DNA of 64,000 nucleotides from CAVORD01 sp963698535 (GTDB lineage: Bacteria; Bacteroidota; Bacteroidia; Bacteroidales; VadinHA17), in assembly GCA_963698535.1 (NCBI GenBank), contig CAVORD010000001.1:62001-126000 (forward strand), read 5' to 3'. The translations under genes and the position numbers were made by a program. Shown here piece by piece: positions 8,719-16,770 of the stretch (position 1 is the first letter of the stretch; each line of letters begins with the position of its first letter). The notes beneath the pieces are model-generated. The model was given only the letters and a program-made list of their open reading frames with translations. It searched no databases and was not told the origin of the DNA.

Positions 8719-9981
8719 TTAATTGAACATACTTGCGAATAGCGCAATATTTAAAAGTGTGACTATTCCACCAATTAAGTAAAGAAGTGCTTTAGAAAAA
8801 TTTGAGTTTTTATATTTCCCCATCACTTTCCCTGAAGAGGTAAGGTAGACCTGTAAGAAGATTGTAAATGGAAGCTGGATACTCAGGCACATTTGTGAGA
8901 TAATAAGTCCGTTGAAAGGATTTGAAACGAAAAAGATGATGCCAAGCCCAACCAGCAATGAAATTGCAACCCCTAATCGTGAATGATTATCTTTAATATC
9001 ATATGGCTCTTTAAAAATTCCTGCAAAAATCGAACCGGCTGCCATTCCTGATGTAATAGTAGATGCAATTCCTGCAAACAAAAGAGCTATCGCAAATACA
9101 ATTGCTGCATGGCTTCCCAATAAAGGGTCCAGCAATTGCTTTGCCTGTTGAAGTTCTGTCACCTGCTTTCTTGCTGCAAAGAAAGTTGCAGCTGCCAGAA
9201 GTATCATAGCACTGTTAATAGCCCAACCAATAAGCATTGAAATAAGGGTGTCCAGGAATTCGTATTTCAATTGTTTCTTTATAATCTTATCATCTTTCAA
9301 ATTCCATTGCCGGCTTTGAATAATTTCAGAATGCAGAAACAGGTTGTGAGGCATCACAACAGCACCTAAAACACTCATAATAACCACCATTGAGCCTTTT
9401 GGAAATGAGGGCGTAACCCAACCATTAATCGCGGAATTCCAATCGATATTTACCAGCGAAAGTTCATACAGGAATGATAATCCAATTACCGAAACAAATG
9501 CGATAATCCACTTCTCCATCATTCTATAGGAGTTAGTATAAAGCATAATCATAACGAAGGCGGTTACAATGATTGCACCTGCTCTAATAGGGATTTCGAA
9601 TAGCATATTCAGTGCAATTGCTCCTCCTAGAATTTCAGCTAATGATGTCGAAATAGATGCCAGCATGGCTGACGAGAGAATTAAATTTGAGTAACGGGGT
9701 TTGATATATATAGTTGCCGCCTCAGAAAGACAAAGACCTGTAGCAATTCCTAAATGAGCTACATTGTGTTGCAGAAAAATTAGCATTATTGTTGAAAGTG
9801 TCACCATCCAAAGAAGTGCATATCCATAATCAGCTCCTGCTGACAAATTCGACGCCCAGTTTCCAGGATCAATAAACCCAACAGTTACCAAAAGCCCGGG
9901 ACCAATGAACTTAAAAATATCTAAGCCGCCATATCTCGGTTTATATCCTTTTTTATCAATATTTCTTAAAAACTTAAACAT
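8719..9981 (-). CDS. mntH: Nramp-family divalent metal transporter
   Basis: 420 residues with about eleven membrane segments. The metal-binding DPGN of TM1 is present (FIDPGNWASNLSAGADYG), as is MPHNLFLHSEIIQSR of TM6; together these Asp, Asn, Ala/Met residues coordinate Mn2+ or Fe2+ in the family. The N-terminal extension before TM1 is only about 25 residues. The product should import manganese or ferrous iron with protons across the inner membrane. It lies between two broken attC sites, so it is probably an old cassette; a VIT-type transporter occurs as another cassette at 22.2 kb. Confidence 0.92.
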   Translation of the reverse strand: MFKFLRNIDKKGYKPRYGGLDIFKFIGPGLLVTVGFIDPGNWASNLSAGADYGYALLWMVTLSTIMLIFLQHNVAHLGIATGLCLSEAATIYIKPRYSNLILSSAMLASISTSLAEILGGAIALNMLFEIPIRAGAIIVTAFVMIMLYTNSYRMMEKWIIAFVSVIGLSFLYELSLVNIDWNSAINGWVTPSFPKGSMVVIMSVLGAVVMPHNLFLHSEIIQSRQWNLKDDKIIKKQLKYEFLDTLISMLIGWAINSAMILLAAATFFAARKQVTELQQAKQLLDPLLGSHAAIVFAIALLFAGIASTITSGMAAGSIFAGIFKEPYDIKDNHSRLGVAISLLVGLGIIFFVSNPFNGLIISQMCLSIQLPFTIFLQVYLTSSGKVMGKYKNSNFSKALLYLIGGIVTLLNIALFASMFN

Positions 9982-10089
9982 TTTTCCTAGTTACTTTCAA
10001 AACAAAGAAGGATTGTTTTTCCAATATTTTAGTTTGAAATTCTTCTTTAAAGTATGAAATATATTCTGGGTTTTTACGATTCTGTATAA

Positions 10090-10243
10090 TCGTTTTTGCG
10101 GATGGGGGGAACCGTCTTCCTCAACTGTCTTCGTAGAACGACTTCGTGCTGCCGAAGCTTTAGCGAAGGGTGAATCTGTTGGAGCCAGTGGGTTCTCCAA
10201 GCGAAGTGAGAAATGGTTAGTGTGTATGCCACGTGGTAGTGAC
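10090..10243. repeat. Decayed attC fragment (long-loop subtype)
   Basis: The stretch GGGGGGAACCG...GCTGCCGAAGCTTTAGCGAAGG...GGAGCCAGTGGG...AAATGGTTAGTGTGTATGCC matches pieces of the long attC loops at 24.99, 25.93 and 28.69 kb (GGCGGAACCG, CCGAAGC, GGAGCCAG, CAATGGTTAGTGTGTGTGCC). Neither R core is recognisable. It fills the gap upstream of the Nramp gene. Confidence 0.6.
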
Positions 10244-10576
10244 TTATTTCTTGGGGACTAATTTATTAATCGAAAATCCGACCAACCCTCCAAGGATTGT
10301 TGTCATTACGAAAATAGGAATGAGAGATTTTGGATCATTCCATCCTATTAATATTGCAGAAGGCAGTAGCACAAGGTAAGAGATAAGAATCCCTTTTAGC
10401 ATATGATTAATCTTTAGTTCAATTCTGGATGTGATAAAGCCAATAACTATCCACATTAAAAAGGCAGAGAGGTTGGCATCCCAGGTCAACTTCATAATCA
10501 TCATAGGAATAACATCTATTACTCCTGCTATAACTCCAGTAATTATTCCAATAATTGTCTTTCTCATGTTAGTCAT
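10244..10576 (-). CDS. Small membrane protein of unknown function
   Basis: 110 residues, three or four hydrophobic segments (about 6-28, 33-50, 62-80, 86-103) and a basic tail. I do not recognise a family with confidence; it resembles small integral proteins often found on mobile DNA. It starts next to a decayed attC right half (TATCTATACCGCAACTTAAAAC, about 10618-10639) and ends at a decayed attC fragment, so it looks like a degenerate cassette. Confidence 0.65.
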   Translation of the reverse strand: MTNMRKTIIGIITGVIAGVIDVIPMMIMKLTWDANLSAFLMWIVIGFITSRIELKINHMLKGILISYLVLLPSAILIGWNDPKSLIPIFVMTTILGGLVGFSINKLVPKK

Positions 10577-10654
10577 TTTTGAAATGTTCCTGTACTACAT
10601 GAAGTGATAGAGGCTTTATCTATACCGCAACTTAAAACCAGTTTTTGATTCCAA

Positions 10655-11455
10655 TTATTTTTGATCCCAGAAATCAATACACTTTTCTTGTTCGGCAATT
10701 CTCAAAACTGAAAAACCCAGAGCAATAGCTTTACTAAAGTCTTCACATCCTTGTTCTTTCTCGCCTAATTCGTAGCGCGCCATTCCACGAAGGAAGTATG
10801 CATTCTTATTCTCAGGGTCTAACATTATTGCCTTATTACAATCGAGTACCACTCCTTTCGGGTCATTTGGAAATCTCGTTCCAGCCCTGTTTACATAAAC
10901 TCTTGCGTCTAATGTGTCTGTCAATAAGTAATTGTCAAAATCATCCTTCGCCAGTTTTGTCATGCCTGTTGCCAGATAAATCCTTGCTCTGGTTAAATAT
11001 AATTCAGGTTTGGACGATTTTGATATTTCATCCTCAAGAGTCTTTAAAAAATCATTGAATTCAGGTCTTGTCCAAAACCCCATTGTACTTTTTATCCTTC
11101 CGCTACAATTGTCATCGATCAAGTCAAATGATACATAGTAATCTGTTTGATAAACCTTGTACTGCCCTTGCCCTTCACACATTTGGCCTTCTTCATCGAT
11201 AAATGTGATTGTATCACCTGATAATTCATATTGCGCAATAGCATCAACAGTTTGGTCATTGCCAAAATCGCCTTCTACCAGTCCATTCTCTTTAAATTCA
11301 AAACCTATTGGACCAGTTTGTCCAATCCTAACCCATTTACCAATAAGGGTATTCTCAGGCTCTCTAATTGTCTGATTATTTTGATTTTTATTAGAATTGC
11401 AGGCAAAAAGGAATCCAGCTGAAAGGGTTATTAAAAAAAGGAATTTGGTTTTCAT
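10655..11455 (-). CDS. Lipoprotein with C-terminal TPR repeats
   Basis: 266 residues. A type II signal peptide ends in LFAC (Cys19), predicting an anchored lipoprotein. Residues 30-125 look like a small beta-rich domain (GKWVRIGQTGPIGFEFKENG) similar to lipocalin-like or copper-resistance type add-ons; residues 150-262 hold two or three TPR units (AKDDFDNYLLTDTLDARVYVNRAG, AYFLRGMARYELGEKEQGCEDFSKAI). Probable protein-protein interaction role at the envelope. Function unknown. Confidence 0.75.
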   Translation of the reverse strand: MKTKFLFLITLSAGFLFACNSNKNQNNQTIREPENTLIGKWVRIGQTGPIGFEFKENGLVEGDFGNDQTVDAIAQYELSGDTITFIDEEGQMCEGQGQYKVYQTDYYVSFDLIDDNCSGRIKSTMGFWTRPEFNDFLKTLEDEISKSSKPELYLTRARIYLATGMTKLAKDDFDNYLLTDTLDARVYVNRAGTRFPNDPKGVVLDCNKAIMLDPENKNAYFLRGMARYELGEKEQGCEDFSKAIALGFSVLRIAEQEKCIDFWDQK

Positions 11456-11521
11456 TATTATCGATTTTGTTAGTTGACCCTGTTTTTTTTTAATTGGACA
11501 TAATAGTAGTTATACAACGTA

Positions 11522-12091
11522 TTAAAAATTATAACCAATCCTTAAGTGCAAATCAACAGCTAACCCATCTTCATTCTCAAGGTATCCGGCACTTTTGGCA
11601 AAAATATACATATAGCCAATTCCGAATCCCGTTTCAAAGCTTAAATGCGTTCCCATAACCCTTCTAATGCCCCATTTTGGAATAAGTGATACTTGATTAA
11701 GGACACTTAAATTATCATAATTTGAGAATACAAACAAATCAGGATGGTAACTCGTTTTTATCCCAAGGAAATTGCCACTGTTACTATTGGTGTTTCTGGA
11801 CTTAGATAATCTCTTTTCTAAATTGTAGTACCATCGAGGCTCTATAGTTATCACCGGAGTCATTATAAACCCTGTTTTTTCATAAGAAGTGCCCCCAAAT
11901 AAGCCGCTGTTAAATCCTATTTCACTTCTTAACGCAACTTCTTTTGACAATCGGGTTTCATTTTGAACCCAAATCCCCAATAGTCCAGCCTGGGCCCCAT
12001 ATATCGATCTTTCAACACTTGCTTCTTGTGCTTTGGCAAAAACTGTAAGAAGAGTAATAATCGAGATAGTTAGGATCATTTTATTTTTCAT
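11522..12091 (-). CDS. Outer-membrane beta-barrel protein
   Basis: 189 residues with a Sec signal peptide ending in FAKAQ. The rest alternates polar and hydrophobic residues with aromatic strand ends (EPRWYYNLEKR, FETGFGIGYMYIFAK) and finishes with LHLRIGYNF, the C-terminal aromatic typical of barrels inserted by BAM. Likely a small outer-membrane barrel of unknown role. A weak core-like element (TTATACAACGTATTA, 11510-11524) overlaps its stop. Confidence 0.78.
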   Translation of the reverse strand: MKNKMILTISIITLLTVFAKAQEASVERSIYGAQAGLLGIWVQNETRLSKEVALRSEIGFNSGLFGGTSYEKTGFIMTPVITIEPRWYYNLEKRLSKSRNTNSNSGNFLGIKTSYHPDLFVFSNYDNLSVLNQVSLIPKWGIRRVMGTHLSFETGFGIGYMYIFAKSAGYLENEDGLAVDLHLRIGYNF

Positions 12092-12119
12092 GATATGGAT
12101 AATTTGAAATGATTTATAA

Positions 12120-12205
12120 TCACCCGCGGAACCGACTTTGTCCTCCGAGAATATAACGAATTAAAGAACTAAGGAAGAGCTAATTAACTATACCGATTGT
12201 TAGCT
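12120..12205. repeat. Decayed attC
   Basis: Left part CACCCGCGGAACCGACTTTGTC and right part TAATTAACTATACCGATTGTTAGCT resemble the attC consensus; the right core GTTAGCT is at 12199-12205, while the left core is lost. The CTCCGAG and AAGAGCTAATTAAC pieces recur in the long-loop attC sites. Confidence 0.7.
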
Positions 12206-12213
12206 ACTCTGTT

Positions 12214-12831
12214 TTACTTTATAATATGATATTTAATCCCGACGTTCATAGTGAAACTTAAGTCTTCGCCAGCAAAATTTGCACTCCTTCTACTAGTCAA
12301 ATATCCAATAGACTTAAACGGATCTTGCCAGAGAATTGTTGGCAGTAATTGAAAATCGAAACTATCACTCAGTTTCCAGGTAAAGTGCTCTCCAATAATT
12401 ATGCTTGGAAATCTTGAGATATCTTTCTCACTGGGCATTGTTTGAAGTGGTTGTATTGTCTCTCTGGTCCACCCTAAACCGAAACTTAATCCATGTGAGT
12501 ATGAGCCTTTAATAGTTGCTTTTTCCAATAGAAATGAAGATGTCAGGGAATTAATATAACCATCAAGTTGATTACCATCAACCCAGTTTACTCCTGTACA
12601 GCCTGATTCAAGACTATGAAGTCTTAGTTTGCACCGCCATTTTGAATCAACAGGTGAGTAAATAATCTCGCTCACTAATGATAAGGGTAGGCCATAGTTT
12701 ACATTAACACTATTATACCAATCTTCTACAATGTAAGTTTTGCCTGTCCCAATGCTCACAGAATAATCAAGAGTTTGTGCATTTACAGGAACGTACCATG
12801 CAATAATTAGAAGTAAGAATGCCTTTTTCAT
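12214..12831 (-). CDS. Exported hypothetical protein, probable barrel
   Basis: 205 residues from the ATG at 12831, which gives a proper signal peptide (MKKAFLLLIIAWYVPVNAQ); an upstream in-frame ATG at 12858 would add nine residues before it. The mature part is rich in alternating strands (FLLEKATIKGSYSHGLSFGLGW, FTMNVGIKYHIIK) and ends like a barrel. No family recognised. It sits between two decayed attC sites as one cassette. Confidence 0.72.
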   Translation of the reverse strand: MKKAFLLLIIAWYVPVNAQTLDYSVSIGTGKTYIVEDWYNSVNVNYGLPLSLVSEIIYSPVDSKWRCKLRLHSLESGCTGVNWVDGNQLDGYINSLTSSFLLEKATIKGSYSHGLSFGLGWTRETIQPLQTMPSEKDISRFPSIIIGEHFTWKLSDSFDFQLLPTILWQDPFKSIGYLTSRRSANFAGEDLSFTMNVGIKYHIIK

Positions 12832-12861
12832 TGACAGATGTGTCGTTGGTTTAGACATTAA

Positions 12862-12992
12862 AGTTAACGTTTTTTGTATGATCAGGTGCCTAAAAGAATG
12901 AGATTCATTATCTGCAATGCTTTATCAAAGAGAACTTTATGAAAGTCTTTCACTAATCCATCTGTATCCATTGATTATACCCGTTGTTACTT
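12862..12992. repeat. Decayed attC
   Basis: A left core AGTTAAC (12862-12868) and a right half TTGATTATACCCGTTGTTAC (core at 12986) flank a 110-base loop with little left of the conserved inner sequence. Spacing and position between two genes support an eroded site. Confidence 0.55.
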
Positions 12993-12998
12993 CCAGTT

Positions 12999-14120
12999 TT
13001 AATCCTTCTTGATTTTCAATACATTTCGGTAGTAGTAATTAATATCATCTGAGTTGCTTTCTATAATATCTAATCTATTATCGTTATTTAAGTCTACCAG
13101 AATGATATCATATGTTTCTAGCTTTTCGTCATTTAAGGTCATTTTTTTCCACCTCCCTCCATTTTCAAAATTCAGAAAGACTTCATTTGGTTGTCCTGCA
13201 TTCGCTATAACAATGTCAACACTCCGGTTACCATCTAAATCTCCAAAATCTAAAGAATACGAATTATTTGAAGTACTATCAAAAACTACTTTCCTGTTAT
13301 AATTCATTTCGTTACTTCCGAAGTAAATGACATTTGGTTCTTCGATGTTTGCAGTTATAATGTCCGGAAAACCATCATTATCGATATCAATTACACCTAC
13401 AGATCTTGTTTCATCTGTTCCACTACCAAATGGGATTTTATTTGTAAAGTTTAATTCGCCATCATTCAAATAAATGTAATTTTGCTGTCCGTCTCTATTA
13501 GCTAAGATTAAATCCAAATACCCATCGTTATTGATATCGCAGACATCAATATCAATTGTTGAGTCATCTTTTGAGCCGAATTTTACTGTTTCGCTAAATT
13601 CCCCCTTCCCGTTATTTAAGCATATTTCATTCTCTTTAAGTCGGTTAGTAATGAGAATGTCTATATCTCCATCATTGTCAATATCAACTGTTTTTAAGTT
13701 TCGAGTCGGAGAATATGCTTCGCCAAATGTGCCGGATCTCAAAAAATCGCCTTTGCCATTATTCAGGTAAATCACATTGGGAGCCATATCATTGCCAACA
13801 GCCACATCCAAATCTCCGTCTCCGTCAAAATCAGCTAATTCAGTGGCATAACTAGTCTCACTTATATTATCAAGCAATTTGGAAACTGTGAAAATTCCAG
13901 ATCCATTATTAAAGAATACCATATTAGGTTGTGGCCAATGTCTTCCATTTGCAACTACTACATCAATGTCTCCATCATTGTCTATATCTCCGGCACTTAT
14001 TGAAGCAGATTTATCTTTTGAACCACCTAATACCAATCTGGAATTGGAGATAAATTCAATTTCCTGAGCGTTTCCAATGTGTTGCAGTAAAATAAGGAGA
14101 ATAATAATTAGATATTTCAT
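12999..14120 (-). CDS. Secreted FG-GAP/VCBS-repeat protein
   Basis: 373 residues, signal peptide ending GNAQ, then about seven copies of the FG-GAP/VCBS unit with Ca2+-binding loops such as DIDNDGDIDVVVAN, DFDGDGDLDVAVGN, DINNDGYLDLILAN and DIDNDGFPDIITAN. The whole mature protein should be a seven-bladed beta-propeller of the integrin alpha type, usually used for carbohydrate or protein contact outside the cell. No enzymatic domain or sorting domain follows. Part of the old end of the cassette array. Confidence 0.88.
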   Translation of the reverse strand: MKYLIIILLILLQHIGNAQEIEFISNSRLVLGGSKDKSASISAGDIDNDGDIDVVVANGRHWPQPNMVFFNNGSGIFTVSKLLDNISETSYATELADFDGDGDLDVAVGNDMAPNVIYLNNGKGDFLRSGTFGEAYSPTRNLKTVDIDNDGDIDILITNRLKENEICLNNGKGEFSETVKFGSKDDSTIDIDVCDINNDGYLDLILANRDGQQNYIYLNDGELNFTNKIPFGSGTDETRSVGVIDIDNDGFPDIITANIEEPNVIYFGSNEMNYNRKVVFDSTSNNSYSLDFGDLDGNRSVDIVIANAGQPNEVFLNFENGGRWKKMTLNDEKLETYDIILVDLNNDNRLDIIESNSDDINYYYRNVLKIKKD

Positions 14121-14141
14121 ATTTTTTCAATTGGTTGTAAT

Positions 14142-14266
14142 GGCCAACATTATGGCAAATTCGGGAATAAATTGTTTCTCAACTGTCTGCAAGTACTAAT
14201 GTATATGAAGATTTCAAATTTTTCGACGAACTCGCAAGCCCACAATTGAAATAGCGTTTGTTAGCA
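14142..14266. repeat. Decayed attC and following 390-base gene-poor stretch
   Basis: Left core GGCCAAC (14142-14148) and right half CAATTGAAATAGCGTTTGTTAGCACC (core 14260-14266). From here to 14654 no convincing gene is seen; a 61-codon frame (14214-14399, minus) overlaps the site and has no recognisable features. A further A-half-like remnant, GGCCTGCGGTATGCTTGGTGCC, lies at 14424-14445. Confidence 0.55.
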
Positions 14267-14654
14267 CCAGTGGGTTTCTATTTGTCATGTCATTACAAGT
14301 ACCTGAAATTCTTGGAATATATGGATTATCTCGCTGAAGGATTGCGCATTTTACCTTCGATATAACACCTTCCGCATCTTCCCTTAGGATTATCTTCATT
14401 TTGGGGTTTTAAATACTCCCAATGGCCTGCGGTATGCTTGGTGCCGCCCTGCCTGTACATAGCTCTCAGCGGAGGCGGACTTTCCATGTATTTGGATAAA
14501 TCCTGGTTGTTCTCTTTTCAGGTATTTATTCTCAATTCTATTTTTGAATTAGTGAGATTCACTAGTAAACACTTTTAACGTAAACATATATTCTGATTTT
14601 TCTTACTGCCATTAACTACATTGACAGGAGTTTAAGATTATCCGATGGCAAGAA

Positions 14655-14954
14655 TTAAGTATTGTCATTTTCATAAAGTCTTAATCTGTTTTTCAGAGCG
14701 TTTAATTCTTCTCTTAACTTTTTCTCCTTCTCTAAAAGATTAAATACTACATCTATTCCTTCTATGTTAACATTTAACTCGTGATGTAGTCGGATCATCT
14801 TTTCAAGGTCACCTATTTGATCTTGATGGATGAATTGATCTTGTTCAATAATTACAATTTGAATAAGTCCAGTTTTATGTAAAGCATTAATAAACGAAAA
14901 TTCAATCTCGTAGGATGAACAAAGAGTTGTTATTGCAATTAAGTTCTTTTCCAT
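14655..14954 (-). CDS. cbpM: Chaperone modulator CbpM
   Basis: 99 residues. The MerR-like fold of CbpM is recognisable: an N-terminal wing region (ALHKTGLIQIVII), a central helix pair (LEKMIRLHHELNVNIEGIDVVFNLLEK) and a C-terminal coiled coil (KKLREELNALKNRLRLYE). CbpM binds the J domain of CbpA and tunes its action with DnaK. The gene follows cbpA with a single-base gap, the classical pair order. It lacks a DNA-contacting HTH of its own, as usual in this family. Confidence 0.88.
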   Translation of the reverse strand: MEKNLIAITTLCSSYEIEFSFINALHKTGLIQIVIIEQDQFIHQDQIGDLEKMIRLHHELNVNIEGIDVVFNLLEKEKKLREELNALKNRLRLYENDNT

Positions 14955-14955
14955 G

Positions 14956-15837
14956 TTATCCTATTTTTTGTAATTCTTTGAATAACTCCTTTTCTTTTTC
15001 GCTCAGGTGCTTAGGAATAGTAATGTGGTAAGTGATTATTAGATCGCCAAATTCTCCTTCTTGTTTATATATTGGAAAGCCCTTCCCTTTTAATTTTACT
15101 TTAGATCCGTTTTGCGTTTCCGGAGCTATTTTTAATTTGACTTTGCCACTAAAAGTGTCTATCATGACCTCCCCGCCTAAAAGCGAAGTGTATAGATTCA
15201 GATCAACATCTGAATATAAATTATTACCATCCCGTTTAAATTTTGTACGGTTGTCGATGACAAATTTAATGTAGAGATCTCCATTTGGTCCGCCATTCAA
15301 TCCTTCTCCTCCTTTTCCTTTTATTTTGATCACCTGACCATTCTCCACTCCTGCGGGTATGGTAAGTCGTATATTGTTGTTATTGACAGTCAACAACTGT
15401 TTATGAGTTGTGTAGACGTCTTTTAAATCCAAATGCAACTCGGAATGATAATCCTGGCCTTTAAAAATTGGAAAATGGCCTTGCCTGGAAGATCTCCTCC
15501 TTTCCCCAAACATTGATTCGAAAAAATCCGAATATTCCCGTTCTGAAAACCCTTGCTGACCTGATTGATACTGTGCCTTTTGTTGTCGTTGGGCATTTTC
15601 ATATTCCTCTCCGTGTTTCCAATCCTTGCCATACTTGTCGTATTTCTTACGATTTTCAGGGTTGCTTAATACTTCGTTTGCTTCATTTATTTCTTTGAAT
15701 TTTATTTCAGCTTCTTTGCTGTCAGGATTTAGGTCAGGATGAAACTTCCGGGCGAGTTTTCGATAGGCAGCTTTAATTTCCTTTTCAGTTGCGGTTTTCG
15801 AAACGCCTAGTATTTTGTAATAGTCTATAAATTCCAT
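14956..15837 (-). CDS. cbpA: DnaJ-class co-chaperone CbpA
   Basis: 293 residues. J domain at 4-70 with the HPD motif ([11 protein letters not shown]) that stimulates DnaK ATPase; a Gly/Gln-rich linker ([15 protein letters not shown]); then the two substrate-binding beta domains ([13 protein letters not shown]..., [17 protein letters not shown]). There is no Cys-rich zinc domain, which sets it apart from DnaJ and marks the CbpA/type II group. The cbpM gene is one base downstream. A chaperone pair is an unusual cargo within a cassette array; an attC remnant (15875-15881) lies just upstream. Confidence 0.93.
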   Translation of the reverse strand: MEFIDYYKILGVSKTATEKEIKAAYRKLARKFHPDLNPDSKEAEIKFKEINEANEVLSNPENRKKYDKYGKDWKHGEEYENAQRQQKAQYQSGQQGFSEREYSDFFESMFGERRRSSRQGHFPIFKGQDYHSELHLDLKDVYTTHKQLLTVNNNNIRLTIPAGVENGQVIKIKGKGGEGLNGGPNGDLYIKFVIDNRTKFKRDGNNLYSDVDLNLYTSLLGGEVMIDTFSGKVKLKIAPETQNGSKVKLKGKGFPIYKQEGEFGDLIITYHITIPKHLSEKEKELFKELQKIG

Positions 15838-15874
15838 TAATTGATTTTCATTTTGTTCTTGGTCTTTTAAACGG

Positions 15875-16000
15875 GCTTAACGGTAAGCGGTGTGGAAAGT
15901 GTTCGTGCCCAGGGAGTCAGAAGTGAGGAGGGGGGCTTACCTTTTGCCCGCCGGCTAGGATGCAGTGGTTTTCAGTTGAAACTTTGGGCTCTATAATTAC
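15875..16000. repeat. attC with deleted right half
   Basis: The left core GCTTAAC (15875-15881) and inner loop (CCTTTTGCCCGCCG, GCAGTGGTTTTCAGT) match the site at 38.1 kb. The right half is missing: the loop runs directly into GGGCTCTATAATTA, which mirrors the opposite end of the neighbouring cassette (AATTATAGCTAAC at 16308-16320). So a deletion removed the ATACCGCTTG part. Confidence 0.7.
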
Positions 16001-16002
16001 AT

Positions 16003-16281
16003 TTATTCTTCATGTGTCCATTTGGAATGACTCTTTACCTCTTTTGGTTTCGAGTTTTTTAAGATTTCCCGACCCAAACTGAAAATGAATATCAGTGTTA
16101 TACCAATCAGAAGGTAGATATTAATCCCTCCCTTTAATCCAAAATTCCAAACAAGGGCAAGTAAAATAGCACCAGATACTGCTTTAATAATCGACTGTGT
16201 CCTTTGGGTGAATTTGGATACAAAAAATCTCGGTACGATTATTAATACAACAAATAGAATTATTAATAAATACTCATTCAT
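16003..16281 (-). CDS. Small membrane protein of unknown function
   Basis: 92 residues from the ATG at 16281 (the open frame begins 20 codons earlier, inside attC sequence). Three hydrophobic segments (about 3-20, 29-48, 53-70) and a charged tail ending KWTHEE. No family recognised. Flanked on both sides by attC remnants whose arms match each other, so it is a genuine single-gene cassette. Confidence 0.68.
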   Translation of the reverse strand: MNEYLLIILFVVLIIVPRFFVSKFTQRTQSIIKAVSGAILLALVWNFGLKGGINIYLLIGITLIFIFSLGREILKNSKPKEVKSHSKWTHEE

Positions 16282-16313
16282 GGTTTCTCTTTTTAGTTTG
16301 TGGTTCCAATTAT

Positions 16314-16331
16314 AGCTAACGGTTGTTATGC
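16314..16331. repeat. Collapsed attC (core joined to core)
   Basis: AGCTAACGGTTGTTATGC: a left core CTAAC and a right core GTTATGC separated by only four bases. All of the L boxes and loop are gone. This is what a deletion of the palindromic middle would leave; it would freeze the cassette to its left. Confidence 0.6.
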
Positions 16332-16359
16332 CTTCGTGCATTATTTCTGATATTACTGA

Positions 16360-16559
16360 TTATTGATTCTCATTTTTTTTCGTGACTGACCTTTGAGCTA
16401 ATCTGGCTATCGCTGCACCTACTGATGCGCCCAGTGCAAAAATAAACCAGAATCCTGCATTACTTGGTTTGCATTCATTTTGGAATAGAAGAGAGTAAAC
16501 ACAGACAGGGTTATTACTAGTGGCAGTAACACAGCGACAATCCCATTTCTTTTTTTCAT
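16360..16559 (-). pseudogene. Small exported/membrane protein, frameshifted
   Basis: From the ATG at 16559 the frame encodes MKKRNGIVAVLLPLVITLSV, a clear signal or TM segment, to about residue 32, then shifts. In the next frame a second hydrophobic segment follows (FWFIFALGASVGAAIARLAQ) ending at a TAA at 16360-16362. Joined, the two halves give a protein of about 66 residues with two membrane segments. A single-base shift near 16455-16465 breaks it. Family unknown. Confidence 0.55.
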
Positions 16560-16649
16560 TTTATCAGGTTAAATTTTATAACAACTAAGAATCTAAGTTA
16601 TACATATTTTGAAGTCAGGATCATGCATCTGTTTTTATTTTTGAATGCG

Positions 16650-16770
16650 GCATAGCTGTTGATGGTATTGCTTAGTAAGACATTACGAGCCATAAATCTT
16701 TGCAAACCTCTGAACTAACCGAAGGGAGATCGCAAATGCAAACCCGCATGCGCTATACTTTGTGTTAGTG
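16650..16770. repeat. Decayed attC
   Basis: Right half CGCTATACTTTGTGTTAGTG with core 16764-16770; left core near CGGCATAGC (16649-16657), which mirrors the cassette end GTTATGCCTTC at 16325. The stop codon TAA of the hydrolase gene (16765-16767) lies within the right core. Confidence 0.6.

Noticed and set aside
14214..14399. 61-codon minus-strand frame
   Set aside because: Overlaps an attC remnant, no family features, no start context.
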